Of a stretch of DNA of 64,000 nucleotides, positions 17,342 to 26,192 are shown piece after piece. The notes under the pieces were generated by a model. The model saw only the letters and a program-made list of their open reading frames with translations, had not been told where the DNA came from and searched no databases. How positions within the stretch are numbered: the first letter of the stretch is position 1; each line of letters starts with the position of its first letter. Source of the stretch: Kordia sp. (GTDB lineage: Bacteria; Bacteroidota; Bacteroidia; Flavobacteriales; Flavobacteriaceae); contig NVVR01000001.1 in the NCBI GenBank assembly GCA_002733415.1, forward strand, positions 196,493 through 260,492, given 5' to 3'. The position numbers and the translations under genes are program-made.

Positions 17342-18227
17342 TTAAACTTTTATAAACAGTTGCTCTAAATACATCATCAGTTATAAACCAACCACCATAT
17401 TCGCTATTAAATTCTTTAGTTAGCTCAGTATTATGGGTTACTTCTTCAAGCATTTTACCTTTATCAATTTCTGATTGTATCAAACTTCTAATACTAACTA
17501 ACATTTTTTTGAAAACTGTTAATTCAGCTTTGTTAGAGATGTTTCTATGTCCGGGGATTATCTTGGTAGTATCATTAGCAATCATTAGTATTTTATTTAC
17601 AGCGTTGATATAACCATCAATACTTCCGCCAGAATCTAAATCGATAAAAGGAAATTTTCCTTGGAAATATAAATCACCCATATGAATGACATTGTTTTTT
17701 GAAAAGTAAACAAATGAATCTCCATCAGTATGTGCATTATGAACATGTGAAACCAAAACATCGTCCCCGTTAATATGAAACATCATGTCGTCGGTAAAAG
17801 TAATAACAGGTAGAGCTCCTTTTGGTGATGCAGGCTTAATTTTCCCCAGTAGCATATTGTCTTTGTTCATTCGTTTTCTGACATTTTCATGAGCAATAAT
17901 TGTAGCACCTACTTTTTGCATGTTTTCATTTCCGCCAGTATGATCGCCATGCCAATGGGTGTTTATTAAATAGGAAACAGGTTTATCGGTTAGTTTGTTA
18001 ATCGCTGCTAAAATTTTAGGGCTTAAGGGAGCGTATTGGTCATCAATCATAAAAACTCCTTCATTACCAATAAATAACCCAATATTACCTCCTTGACCAG
18101 TTAGCATGTAGATTTGCTCAGTAAGTTGGTGTGTTTCTATTTGAACCTCTTTGTTTTGAGCGTTTGTGCAAGATGTAAATGTGAATATTATTAGAGTTAG
18201 AGCGAAAAATTGTTTTGTTAACCTCAT
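17331..18227 (-). CDS. MBL-fold metallo-hydrolase lipoprotein
   Basis: The ATG at 18227 is chosen (298 residues) because a lipoprotein signal follows at once (RLTKQFFALTLIIFTFTSC); the upstream TTG only adds an ill-fitting leader. The metal site is complete: HWHGDHTGG (about 102-110), a later His in HVHNAHTDGDS and a final His in IIPGHRN. The family covers beta-lactamase-like hydrolases, and this protein resembles the quinoprotein-relay/SoxH-like secreted MBL group. The substrate is unknown. It is part of the minus-strand run ending with the GT-C gene. Confidence 0.85.
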   Translation of the reverse strand: MRLTKQFFALTLIIFTFTSCTNAQNKEVQIETHQLTEQIYMLTGQGGNIGLFIGNEGVFMIDDQYAPLSPKILAAINKLTDKPVSYLINTHWHGDHTGGNENMQKVGATIIAHENVRKRMNKDNMLLGKIKPASPKGALPVITFTDDMMFHINGDDVLVSHVHNAHTDGDSFVYFSKNNVIHMGDLYFQGKFPFIDLDSGGSIDGYINAVNKILMIANDTTKIIPGHRNISNKAELTVFKKMLVSIRSLIQSEIDKGKMLEEVTHNTELTKEFNSEYGGWFITDDVFRATVYKSLNAK

Positions 18228-18340
18228 TTTGATAGATTTTAAGTACAATTATTGAATAGTCGAGATGCTATGAAATAACTAACCTAAAATTAAGTAAAAT
18301 AATCTTAAAGAAGAATTCTAAAAAAAAGGAAGTTTTAAAA

Positions 18341-19858
18341 TTACACTTTTGACGTTATCGATTTGAAAAATACAAATCCAAAACCAGCAACTAACATTAA
18401 GTGGAAAGGAACCAAACCAAAATCTACTTCTTTAGCGCCAACGAATATGGTAACTAAATATGAACTAGCTAATCCAAATACGAAATACAGTAATAGTATT
18501 CCTTCAATAACAACATTTTTTGAAATGTTTTTACTCAAGTATTTATTGTCTTTCCAAGTATCTTTTAAAGTACTGATGTTGAATTTTGGAGTACGAACAA
18601 ATTCACTTTTCTTCCCTCTATGTCCTTCTAGTACAGCAAGTGAATTGTGTAAAGAAAAACCCATTGCGATAGAGAAAAAAGAGAAAAAATGACCAATGTA
18701 CTTAAAGAAACTTTTGAATCCTTTTCCGTTGAGGTTTTTATACATAAACCAATAGCAAACAAAGAAAATCAACGTACTCATTACAAAGAAGCTCATTACA
18801 ATAAAATACGCACGGAAGTGACCGTAGTAGTTTTTAATGTATAACATTGGAATGCTTAATACAGCAACCACAAACACATTTAAAAACATAGTGCTGTTTA
18901 GTAAATGCATTACTCCGTGAAACTTAGTTTTAAACGATAGCTCTTTCGATTTCACTACGCGTTTAAACATTTTCTGGAAGTTTTCAGCGCCACCTTTATT
19001 CCATCGGAATTGTTGAGAACGTGCAGCACTAATTACTACAGGTAATTCTGCTGGAGTTTCAACATCAACAAGATATTTAAACGACCAGTTTTTTAATTGA
19101 GCTCTATAACTTAAATCTAAATCTTCGGTTAAGGTATCACCCTCCCAGTTTCCAGCGTCGTAAATACATTCTTTACGCCATAAACCAGCAGTACCGTTAA
19201 AATTCATGAAATGTCCTTTGCTATTTCTTCCCACTTGCTCTAAAGTAAAATGAGCATCTAAAGCAAATGCTTGTATTTTAGTAAGTAGTGAGTAATCTCT
19301 GTTTATATGTCCCCAACGTGTTTGTACAACACCTATTCTATCATCTTTAAAATGCGGAACAGTTAGTTTTAACCAGTCTTTTTGTGGTAAGAAGTCGGCA
19401 TCAAAAATGGCAATGAACTCTCCTTTTGCAATTTTCAGACCTTCTTTTAAAGCACCCGCTTTAAAACCTTCTCTATTTTCTCTTCTGATATGAGAAATGT
19501 CTAATCCAGTTTCTTGTAATCTTTTAATATGTGCAGCATTACTTACAACAGACTCATCAGTAGAATCGTCTAAAACCTGAATTTCTAATTTATCTTTTGG
19601 GTACTCAATTAAAGCTATGTTATCCAATAATCGCTCAACAACATATAACTCATTGTAAAGTGGTAATTGTATCGTAATATAAGGGACTTCATCCGGATTG
19701 TCTAAATCAAATTGAGGCCCGTGTTTCTTGTTCTTTTCTGCTTTCAAATAATTGAAAAGCAAGTTTAATTGCGCTAATGCGTAAAATAAAATGATTATTA
19801 ACGATATTGAGTATATCGTCATAATAAAATAAGAACCGTATAATATTGCTTTATCCAC
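18341..19858 (-). CDS. Membrane glycosyltransferase family 2, cellulose synthase-like
   Basis: This processive-type GT2 has 505 residues. An N-terminal membrane segment (about 8-33) is followed by the catalytic domain with QLPLYNELYVVERLLDNIA, the nucleotide Asp in VLDDSTDE, the DxD motif FDADFLP (about 152-158), a TEDLDLSYR acid box and the processivity motif QQFRW (about 280-284). Four or more C-terminal membrane segments complete the layout. Family members make cell-surface glucans or glycolipids (for example glucosyltransferases that use diacylglycerol). It lies 2 bases from a second GT2 gene, indicating co-transcription. Confidence 0.87.
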   Translation of the reverse strand: MDKAILYGSYFIMTIYSISLIIILFYALAQLNLLFNYLKAEKNKKHGPQFDLDNPDEVPYITIQLPLYNELYVVERLLDNIALIEYPKDKLEIQVLDDSTDESVVSNAAHIKRLQETGLDISHIRRENREGFKAGALKEGLKIAKGEFIAIFDADFLPQKDWLKLTVPHFKDDRIGVVQTRWGHINRDYSLLTKIQAFALDAHFTLEQVGRNSKGHFMNFNGTAGLWRKECIYDAGNWEGDTLTEDLDLSYRAQLKNWSFKYLVDVETPAELPVVISAARSQQFRWNKGGAENFQKMFKRVVKSKELSFKTKFHGVMHLLNSTMFLNVFVVAVLSIPMLYIKNYYGHFRAYFIVMSFFVMSTLIFFVCYWFMYKNLNGKGFKSFFKYIGHFFSFFSIAMGFSLHNSLAVLEGHRGKKSEFVRTPKFNISTLKDTWKDNKYLSKNISKNVVIEGILLLYFVFGLASSYLVTIFVGAKEVDFGLVPFHLMLVAGFGFVFFKSITSKV

Positions 19859-19860
19859 TG

Positions 19861-20550
19861 TTATTTGAAGCTGTATTTAAAAATCCAAGTTAAAATTTTA
19901 ACGCCTGCAAATATAGCACCTTTTATTGTACCTGACACCTTTGAAACTCCAATTCTTTTTTTATAATTCACTGGAACTTCGACGTATGAATAGTGTTGTT
20001 TTAGGGCTTTAAGTTGCATTTCCACAGTCCAGCCATAGGTTTTGTCGGACATGTTTAGTGCTAGTAGTTTATCATATTTAATTGCTCTAAACGGACCGAG
20101 GTCAGTAAAGGTTGATTTAAAAAATAATTTCATTAAAAAACAAGCCAGCCAATTACCAAATATTTGTTGTGGAGTTACGGAATCCTTCTCTCGTAATTCG
20201 GGTACACGTGCACCAATAACCAAGTCGATATCATTAGTGAGTATAGGAGCTACTATTTTTGTTAATTCAGCAGGGTAGTCACTATAATCCCCATCTAAAA
20301 ATACAATAATATCGGGCTTTTTACCCTGTAATGAAATATACTCCATCCCTTTTAAACAGGCATATCCATATCCTTTTCTTGTTTCTGTTAAAACTGTTGC
20401 GCCCGCTTTTTCAGCAATAGCAACAGTATTGTCGGTAGAGTTGTTATTAACAACGATTATTTCAGAAACTACTGAAGGAATTTCGGTTACTACATTTGCA
20501 ATAGAATCCTGCTCGTTGTAAGCAGGGATAATTACCTTTATTATTGACAT
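19861..20550 (-). CDS. Glycosyltransferase family 2, dolichyl-phosphate-sugar synthase-like
   Basis: The 229-residue GT-A enzyme is soluble or membrane-associated. It has KVIIPAYNEQDSI (about 5-17), IIVVNNNSTDNT (about 31-42) and the metal-binding FLDGDYSDYP (about 86-95). RAIKYDKLLALNM and TYGWTVEMQLKAL follow, typical of polyprenol-phosphate mannose/glucose synthases. It probably makes a lipid-linked sugar for the GT-C enzyme further down the same strand. A TATTTTTG element lies 22-29 bases upstream of the start, so it likely begins a transcript with the next GT2 gene. Confidence 0.87.
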   Translation of the reverse strand: MSIIKVIIPAYNEQDSIANVVTEIPSVVSEIIVVNNNSTDNTVAIAEKAGATVLTETRKGYGYACLKGMEYISLQGKKPDIIVFLDGDYSDYPAELTKIVAPILTNDIDLVIGARVPELREKDSVTPQQIFGNWLACFLMKLFFKSTFTDLGPFRAIKYDKLLALNMSDKTYGWTVEMQLKALKQHYSYVEVPVNYKKRIGVSKVSGTIKGAIFAGVKILTWIFKYSFK

Positions 20551-20571
20551 TTATTAGGGGAGTATTTTCAA

Positions 20572-20579
20572 CAAAAATA
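20572..20579 (-). promoter_or_regulatory. Possible -7 element of the glycosyltransferase pair
   Basis: TATTTTTG on the minus strand lies 22 bases before the ATG of the GT2 gene. No -33 TTG is seen at the normal spacing. Confidence 0.4.
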
Positions 20580-20585
20580 TAAAAA

Positions 20586-20762
20586 TTACAATGCTTCTTG
20601 CTTGTTTTGTGAGATATTTATTTGGGCTACAAACGGATTGTTATTTTGTACAGGAGTAGCTACGCATCTCCTGTTTTTAGGGCAACGCATATAACTAGGC
20701 CTGCATGAAGAGATTAGTAATAATATAAGAATAGAACAAATGCTAATATATTTTTTTTCCAT
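20586..20762 (-). CDS. Small lipoprotein, hypothetical
   Basis: With the ATG at 20762 the product is 58 residues: a lipoprotein signal (MEKKYISICSILILLLISSC) and then a short mature part with two further Cys (YMRCPKNRRC) that could form a disulfide or bind metal. A longer in-frame start at 20795 would put eleven residues before the signal and is rejected. The function is unknown. It lies between the GT2 gene and the polyferredoxin gene on the same strand. Confidence 0.65.
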   Translation of the reverse strand: MEKKYISICSILILLLISSCRPSYMRCPKNRRCVATPVQNNNPFVAQINISQNKQEAL

Positions 20763-20836
20763 TTTAATTATTTGTATATAATTGATAATCAGCAATATAC
20801 ATAATAAATAATTGATTAATACTTATTCTAAAAAAA

Positions 20837-22411
20837 CTATTTTAGGTACTTCATTAAATCTATATCATTTCCTAATAGTATATCTGTTGGGTTGATGCGC
20901 CCATCTTCTGGTCCATTCTCTAGTTTTAAAACACCACGAGGACAAACTGCAGCACAAATACCACAACCTACACAACTCGCACGAACTATATTCTCTCCTT
21001 TTTGAGCATAAGCCCTAACATCAATTCCTTGCTCACAATAGGTAGAACAGTTGCCACATGATATGCATTGCCCTCCATTAGTCGTAATTCTAAAGCGTGA
21101 CTTAAATCGTTGAACAATTCCTAGGTATGCTGCTAACGGACAACCAAACCTACACCAAACACGATTTCCGAAAATAGGATAGAATCCTGTGCCTATAACT
21201 CCAGCAAATACTGATCCGATTAATAATCCGTAAATACTTTGTATTGTACTTATTTTAATCCCTAGAACACTACTTGTTTCTGCGAAAAATGTATATAAAG
21301 TCATTACTGTCATTACTATTGCAAAAACCAACACCCCATGAACTATCCAGCGTTCAAATTTCCATGCTTTTAATGATTTGTCAGATAATTGTCTGTATGG
21401 ATCTCCTAAAGTTTCTGCTAATCCACCACAACCACATACCCATGAACAGTACCATCTTTTCCCAAAGAAATACACCATTAAAGGCACGATTATTAGGGTT
21501 AATACTATTCCCCAAACCAAAATAAACAATCCTATTCCACCGCTATTTGTTAATTCTTTTAAATTCCATTTAAAGAAAAAGTCATAATCTAATGGAAAGG
21601 CATTTTTAAAATCATACCAAGGCATTTGAAAACGAACCATAATTTCTGGAATTAAAAATGCAAATATGATTTGGAAAAATAATACTGAAGTAGTTCGTAA
21701 AATTTGGTATTTGTTATGTCGGTATTTAATATACATTCTTACCGCCATAACCGTCATTACTACACAATATAAAAATCCATACAAAAACCATTGACCAGCA
21801 GGGTTTCCGCTAAGCGCTTCACTAATTGGGTCAACTATATAGGTCCAGTTTACAATATAATCGGGAGCAAAATAAAGCAGTAGATAAAAACAAACCAAGA
21901 ATACAAAAACAAACCAACCTATCCAGCCTCTATTTGTTGCTGCATTTAAAAATACACCATTGTTTTTTATTCCTTTTGGTCCAAGTGTAATTACATTAGG
22001 GATAATAAAAAGCAATGCTCCTATAACACCCAGCCCAAAGGTCAACCACCAAAACAGTCCTTTATTTTCTTTAATAAGCCCAGTGCCCGATTTTTTAGCG
22101 ATGTCATAACTCAAAACATGAGGTTTACTCCATATTTTTTTTCCGTATTCTCTATTCTTAATATGTGAAGTGTTTGCATTGTTTAATGCATTTCTTATTG
22201 CTAAAGAAAAACTAAACGGATCGGTGAATTCTTTTCCAACCACATTAATATTCATTTCATCAATAAACAACTCGCTTTTAATTTCTTTGTCTTTGATTAT
22301 TTGATCAAATAAAGTAGGTGTAAGTTCATATTTCCCTAAAAAGATAAGTGATATAAAAAGCGTTAATCCTATTAAGAATATACCAAGTCCTGTATTTTGA
22401 ATGTTTTTCAT
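20837..22411 (-). CDS. Membrane polyferredoxin (NapH/NosR-like 4Fe-4S protein)
   Basis: The 524-residue integral membrane protein has an N-terminal membrane helix, a soluble stretch (about 30-115), then about six further membrane segments. Two CxxxCG-type sites face the membrane (CSWVCGCGG, about 323-331, and CRFGCPLAAYLG). The C-terminal ferredoxin domain holds two clusters (CISCGNCSTYCEQG and CVGCGICAAVCPRG). NapH, NosR/NirI and CcoG proteins share this build and pass electrons across the membrane to periplasmic acceptors. The partner oxidoreductase is encoded 9 bases upstream, so the pair probably forms one electron-transfer module. Its terminal acceptor is not apparent in the neighbourhood. 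Confidence 0.85.
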   Translation of the reverse strand: MKNIQNTGLGIFLIGLTLFISLIFLGKYELTPTLFDQIIKDKEIKSELFIDEMNINVVGKEFTDPFSFSLAIRNALNNANTSHIKNREYGKKIWSKPHVLSYDIAKKSGTGLIKENKGLFWWLTFGLGVIGALLFIIPNVITLGPKGIKNNGVFLNAATNRGWIGWFVFVFLVCFYLLLYFAPDYIVNWTYIVDPISEALSGNPAGQWFLYGFLYCVVMTVMAVRMYIKYRHNKYQILRTTSVLFFQIIFAFLIPEIMVRFQMPWYDFKNAFPLDYDFFFKWNLKELTNSGGIGLFILVWGIVLTLIIVPLMVYFFGKRWYCSWVCGCGGLAETLGDPYRQLSDKSLKAWKFERWIVHGVLVFAIVMTVMTLYTFFAETSSVLGIKISTIQSIYGLLIGSVFAGVIGTGFYPIFGNRVWCRFGCPLAAYLGIVQRFKSRFRITTNGGQCISCGNCSTYCEQGIDVRAYAQKGENIVRASCVGCGICAAVCPRGVLKLENGPEDGRINPTDILLGNDIDLMKYLK

Positions 22412-22420
22412 AATTACTGT

Positions 22421-23767
22421 TTATGCTTTAGAGAAAATACGTTTCCAGCTTTTCTTCTTTAATTGAATGTTAGTTCCATTTTCTTTATTAAATTTTTCAA
22501 CAATCTCTTTTTCGTGTAGCTTGTAAAATTCAGGATCAAAATTGGCATCAGCTAAATATTCTAATACGTGTTCTACGGACTTTTTATTAGTGAGTATTTT
22601 ATCAAAAAACTCATGCCGCATGCGTATTCCTAGATTGTTTATTCCTAAAAACTCATGTGTGTTCTTATCATAATTAATGTGAATGCATTTTTTTCCATCA
22701 TCATGTTCCCAATAGAAATGTGCTTCATGATCTTTTGGTTGTGCCCAAACCCATCCATAGGTTTGATATTCGATGTCAAAAAATTTAGCTGAGTTAAACC
22801 AATGACCTGGTTTATACATAATGCGATTACCACATAGTGTTTGTGCTAAAGCTTCTCCCATCATTCTCCCAGTATACCAAACAGCTTCTATCGGCCTGCG
22901 TTGGTCAATGGCTTCGTGTTGTTCAGCACAATCTCCAATAGCATAAATGTTTGGGATATTGGTTTCTAAGTATTGATTTACTTTTACGCCTCTACCAGTT
23001 TCAATAGTTGATGATTTGATGAAATCGATATTTGGGGATACACCAGCAGTTAGTCCAACAAGGTTACATTCAATTTCTTCGCCAGTTTCTGCTATTGTAA
23101 TAGATTTTACTTGGCCATTTTCATCAGCATTTATGGATTTTAAATTCATACCTAAACGCAAGTCAATATGATTATCGGTGATTTCACGATTTATCATTGC
23201 TGACTCTTCTTTTGGTAATACAATATTCCAAAAGCTATCTTCTCTAACTAAAAATGTAGTAGGTATATTTCTGCTGTGTAACATTTCTGCTAATTCAATA
23301 CCTATCAATCCCCCGCCGATTATTACAGCTCGTTTACATGTGGTATTGTCAGGAGCATAAGCTTCAATTTTTTCTAAATCTTGTTTGTGGTACATTCCAG
23401 TAACACCATTTAAATCTTGTCCTGGCCAACCGAACTTATTGGGTTTTGATCCTGTTGCAATGACTAATTTGTCGTAAGATAATGTAGTGTTATCCTCAAA
23501 AATAACTTCATTAGCTGCTGTATTTATACTGGAAACATATTTACGAACTAAATCAATTCGATTTTTTTTCCAAAACCATTTTTCATAAGGTTGGGTGTGT
23601 TCGAATTTCATATGCCCCATATATACATACATCAATGCAGTACGAGAAAAGAAATGCTCCGTTTCACCAGAAATAACTGTAATACGTTTATTACTATTTT
23701 TTCTAATGTGACGGGCACAGGTTATTCCTGAAATACCATTACCTATAATTACAATATGTTCTTCCAT
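22421..23767 (-). CDS. FAD/NAD(P)-dependent oxidoreductase, nitrite reductase-like
   Basis: The 448-residue pyridine-nucleotide disulphide oxidoreductase-type protein has an N-terminal FAD motif (IVIIGNGISGITCARHIRK, 5-23), an NAD motif (RAVIIGGGLIGIELAEML, about 145-162) and the FAD-closing IPNIYAIGDCAEQ (about 268-280). A roughly 130-residue C-terminal extension (WFNSAKFFDIEYQTYGWVW ...) is unlike rubredoxin reductases. It probably accepts electrons from NAD(P)H and feeds the polyferredoxin encoded 9 bases downstream. The physiological acceptor is unknown. Confidence 0.85.
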   Translation of the reverse strand: MEEHIVIIGNGISGITCARHIRKNSNKRITVISGETEHFFSRTALMYVYMGHMKFEHTQPYEKWFWKKNRIDLVRKYVSSINTAANEVIFEDNTTLSYDKLVIATGSKPNKFGWPGQDLNGVTGMYHKQDLEKIEAYAPDNTTCKRAVIIGGGLIGIELAEMLHSRNIPTTFLVREDSFWNIVLPKEESAMINREITDNHIDLRLGMNLKSINADENGQVKSITIAETGEEIECNLVGLTAGVSPNIDFIKSSTIETGRGVKVNQYLETNIPNIYAIGDCAEQHEAIDQRRPIEAVWYTGRMMGEALAQTLCGNRIMYKPGHWFNSAKFFDIEYQTYGWVWAQPKDHEAHFYWEHDDGKKCIHINYDKNTHEFLGINNLGIRMRHEFFDKILTNKKSVEHVLEYLADANFDPEFYKLHEKEIVEKFNKENGTNIQLKKKSWKRIFSKA

Positions 23768-23778
23768 AGAAAATAAAT

Positions 23779-23820
23779 TGATCCCACCAGTGGGTTTGAC
23801 TTCACGAGGTTTTTAGCAAG
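23779..23820 (+). repeat. R1 repeat (copy C, truncated)
   Basis: It contains ATCCCACCAGTGGGTTTGAC and a fragment of the following CACGAGG/AGCAAGTG region. The second palindrome is absent. It lies in the divergent gap between the oxidoreductase and the glycosidase genes. Confidence 0.6.
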
Positions 23821-23946
23821 TGAAAGTATTTTAAAAATATTGATGCCTTAAAGATTAATCTAAAGATATTGATTTTAAGTGAGTCGATATTAAAGGTAAA
23901 AACTTATTTTTATAAATGAATTTAGAATTATTTTAAATAGAAGGCT

Positions 23947-24969
23947 ATGTGTAAGGTTTGTCAAAAAATGTATTTGTGTTTCCTATTTCTGTTTTTTATT
24001 TCCTGTTCAATGATTAGTCAATCAGAACAGAAAATAAACGGGGTTTCCTTTGTCGCTTCTGGAGAAAAAGTGACTGCTAAAAACATTACTCCAGTTGTTA
24101 ATTTAAACGCAAATTACGCAGCAGTAATGCCTTTTGGTTTCTCAAAAAATCTTCAATCACCTAATATAAATTTTAATAGTGACCGACAATGGTTTGGTGA
24201 ACGGGTAGATGGTGTAACACAATACATTACAGCATTACATAAAAGTAATATTAAAACAATGCTAAAGCCTCAAATATGGGTGTCACGAGGGGAGTTTACT
24301 GGGAAAATTAAAATGACAAATGATGCAGATTGGTTGACTTTAGAAAAAACATATACCAATTTTATTATGACTTATGCAAAAGTTGCACAAGATAATAATG
24401 TGGCTATATATTGTATAGGAACAGAATTAGAGCTTTTTGTGAAAAACAGGCCTCAATACTGGCTCACTTTAATACAACAAGTAAAGGAGATTTATAAAGG
24501 AAAACTTACCTATGCAGCTAATTGGGATGAATACCCGAAAACGTCTTTTTGGAGGGAACTAGACTATATAGGAATTGATGGTTATTTTCCATTATCAGAA
24601 GCTAAAACTCCAAAAGGGTCTGTTTTAAAGAGAAAGTGGCAAAAGCATAAGATATTGATGAAAAAGCATTCGGATTCATTAGGAAAAAAAATATTGTTTA
24701 CCGAGTTTGGTTATAGAAGTGTTGATTATGCAGCGGCAAAACCGTGGGAGGTAGATTATAGTAAAACCTCGGTAAATCTTCAAGGGCAAGTAATTGCAAC
24801 CCAAGTATTATTTGATGAACTTTGGTATGAAAACTGGTTTGCAGGTGGTTTTATATGGAAATGGTTTATAGATTATGAAAAAGTTGGGGGAATTGATAAC
24901 CCAAGATTTACTCCTCAAAACAAACCTGCAGAAGAAACAATTAGGGCGTTTTATAAGAAAAATAATTAA
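23947..24969 (+). CDS. Glycoside hydrolase, GH113-like TIM barrel lipoprotein
   Basis: The 340-residue protein opens with a lipoprotein-like signal (CFLFLFFISC; an internal Met at residue 8 is also a possible start). The remainder is a (beta/alpha)8 glycosidase barrel. Two acids are well placed: the acid/base Glu in IYCIGTELELF (about 157-167) and the nucleophile Glu in ILFTEFGYRS (about 251-260), while GFIWKWF ends the barrel. The pattern suggests GH113, a family with beta-mannanases, but other clan GH-A families are possible. It likely acts at the outer or inner membrane on an imported or surface glycan. Confidence 0.8.
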   Translation: MCKVCQKMYLCFLFLFFISCSMISQSEQKINGVSFVASGEKVTAKNITPVVNLNANYAAVMPFGFSKNLQSPNINFNSDRQWFGERVDGVTQYITALHKSNIKTMLKPQIWVSRGEFTGKIKMTNDADWLTLEKTYTNFIMTYAKVAQDNNVAIYCIGTELELFVKNRPQYWLTLIQQVKEIYKGKLTYAANWDEYPKTSFWRELDYIGIDGYFPLSEAKTPKGSVLKRKWQKHKILMKKHSDSLGKKILFTEFGYRSVDYAAAKPWEVDYSKTSVNLQGQVIATQVLFDELWYENWFAGGFIWKWFIDYEKVGGIDNPRFTPQNKPAEETIRAFYKKNN

Positions 24970-24978
24970 CGATATTTT

Positions 24979-24986
24979 TACCTTTG
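24979..24986 (+). promoter_or_regulatory. Likely -7 element of the HopJ/M50 genes
   Basis: TACCTTTG lies 37 bases before the start codon at 25024 and just after the glycosidase stop, suggesting a separate transcript for the next two genes. Confidence 0.45.
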
Positions 24987-25023
24987 ACGAATATATACAG
25001 CACAATTAATTGAGATCATTAAA

Positions 25024-25371
25024 ATGACAATTACAGCATTTATACAAAAAATAAAAGAGACTCCAAGCGAAATAATTTTTCAAAATACAATGGATGTTGT
25101 TGAAGCGTATTATACTTTTAGTCCAACATCTTTTGTTAATGGAAATATTAAAAATGAAGCAGGACAAAATTCTGGGTCGTGTAAAATATTTTCGTTTGCA
25201 AAACTTCAGAAATTAAACAAGGAAGAAACACTAAATTGTTTTGGTGATTATTACAGAAGTCATGTGTTGGGAAATCCTAAAGGGGAGAATCATCAAAATA
25301 TTCGTAGTTTTATGAAAAAAGGATGGGAAGGAATTTCCTTTTCCAATGAAGCACTTTGTTTAAAAATATAA
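25024..25371 (+). CDS. HopJ type III effector family protein
   Basis: The 115-residue soluble protein matches the HopJ family end to end: YYTFSPTSFVNG (about 29-40), GSCKIFSFAKLQ, TLNCFGDYYRSHVLGNPKG (about 75-93) and a closing NIRSFMKKGWEGISF. The name comes from a Pseudomonas syringae effector, yet homologues are widespread in free-living bacteria without type III secretion. No type III genes are in this window, so an effector role is not implied. The function is unknown. Confidence 0.88.
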   Translation: MTITAFIQKIKETPSEIIFQNTMDVVEAYYTFSPTSFVNGNIKNEAGQNSGSCKIFSFAKLQKLNKEETLNCFGDYYRSHVLGNPKGENHQNIRSFMKKGWEGISFSNEALCLKI

Positions 25372-25381
25372 ATTATAGATA

Positions 25382-26116
25382 TTGAAAAAACAGTTTGATT
25401 ATACCATTATCATCATTGCAATTGTAGTAATTGCGATATGGCAACTTCCGTATTTGGGTTGGGTGCAATATCCCTTTATATTATTAGGTACATGGTTCCA
25501 TGAAATGGGGCATGGTTTAACAGCTTTAATGGTAGGCGGAACTTTTGAACATTTGGAAATATATGAAAATGGAGGAGGAGTTGCCTATTTGAATATGAGA
25601 GGAAGTTATCTTCCATACAATATCGCGCAAGCATGTACTGCAGCTGGAGGCTTACTAGGACCTGTTGTTACAGGAGGAGTGCTTATCGCATCTGCTAAAT
25701 ACCATAAAAGTTCAATGATAGTACTTAGGGCATTAATTGCACTAATGATGCTATCCTTATTACTATGGGTGAGGTCTTTCTGGGGAGTAGCTGTGTTGAG
25801 TGGTTATATAGCTGTGTTAATAGGAATAACCTTGTTTAAAAGTAGAAGGTTAGAAGTAATAACAATTTTATTTTTAGGGGTACAGTCAGTATTGAGTACG
25901 TATCTTCAGTTGGATTATTTATTTACCAAACAATTCGAAAGAAATGGTGCGATTCAAATATCAGACACACAGGCTATAGCGAAGCATACTTTTGGGTTTT
26001 ATTGGCTGTGGGCTATGGTAATCATTGTCATTAGCGGATACTTATTATGGAAGAGCTTTAAGTTTTATTTTGCCCCCACCAGTGGGTTTAATTCCCTTAG
26101 GGATAGATCAAAATAA
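25382..26116 (+). CDS. M50-type membrane metallopeptidase
   Basis: The 244-residue protein has about six hydrophobic segments. The zinc site HEMGH (about residues 40-44, in TWFHEMGHGLTALMVGG) lies at the end of the first or second segment, as in intramembrane M50 (S2P-like) proteases. The only sensible start is TTG at 25382; no ATG precedes the motif. The last 14 residues (APTSGFNSLRDRSK) are encoded by an R1 repeat copy (26073-26166) that also supplies the stop codon, so the native C-terminus was probably replaced. Substrate unknown; a housekeeping role in cutting membrane-bound regulators is one possibility. Confidence 0.85.
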   Translation: MKKQFDYTIIIIAIVVIAIWQLPYLGWVQYPFILLGTWFHEMGHGLTALMVGGTFEHLEIYENGGGVAYLNMRGSYLPYNIAQACTAAGGLLGPVVTGGVLIASAKYHKSSMIVLRALIALMMLSLLLWVRSFWGVAVLSGYIAVLIGITLFKSRRLEVITILFLGVQSVLSTYLQLDYLFTKQFERNGAIQISDTQAIAKHTFGFYWLWAMVIIVISGYLLWKSFKFYFAPTSGFNSLRDRSK

Positions 26117-26166
26117 AAATAATGTATGTTGATTTATGTGTTGTGTGCTTGCATCAAGCATATTGA
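26073..26166 (+). repeat. R1 repeat (copy D, overlaps the M50 gene end)
   Basis: It starts CCCCCACCAGTGGGTTTAAT, goes on to CCCTTAGGGATAG (a shortened second palindrome), and ends with TTGTGTGCTTGCATCAAGCA, matching the tail of copy A. It lies between two convergent genes and overlaps the last 14 codons and stop of the M50 gene. Confidence 0.7.
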
Positions 26167-26192
26167 ATAAAAATAGAAATCATATTTGAGTA

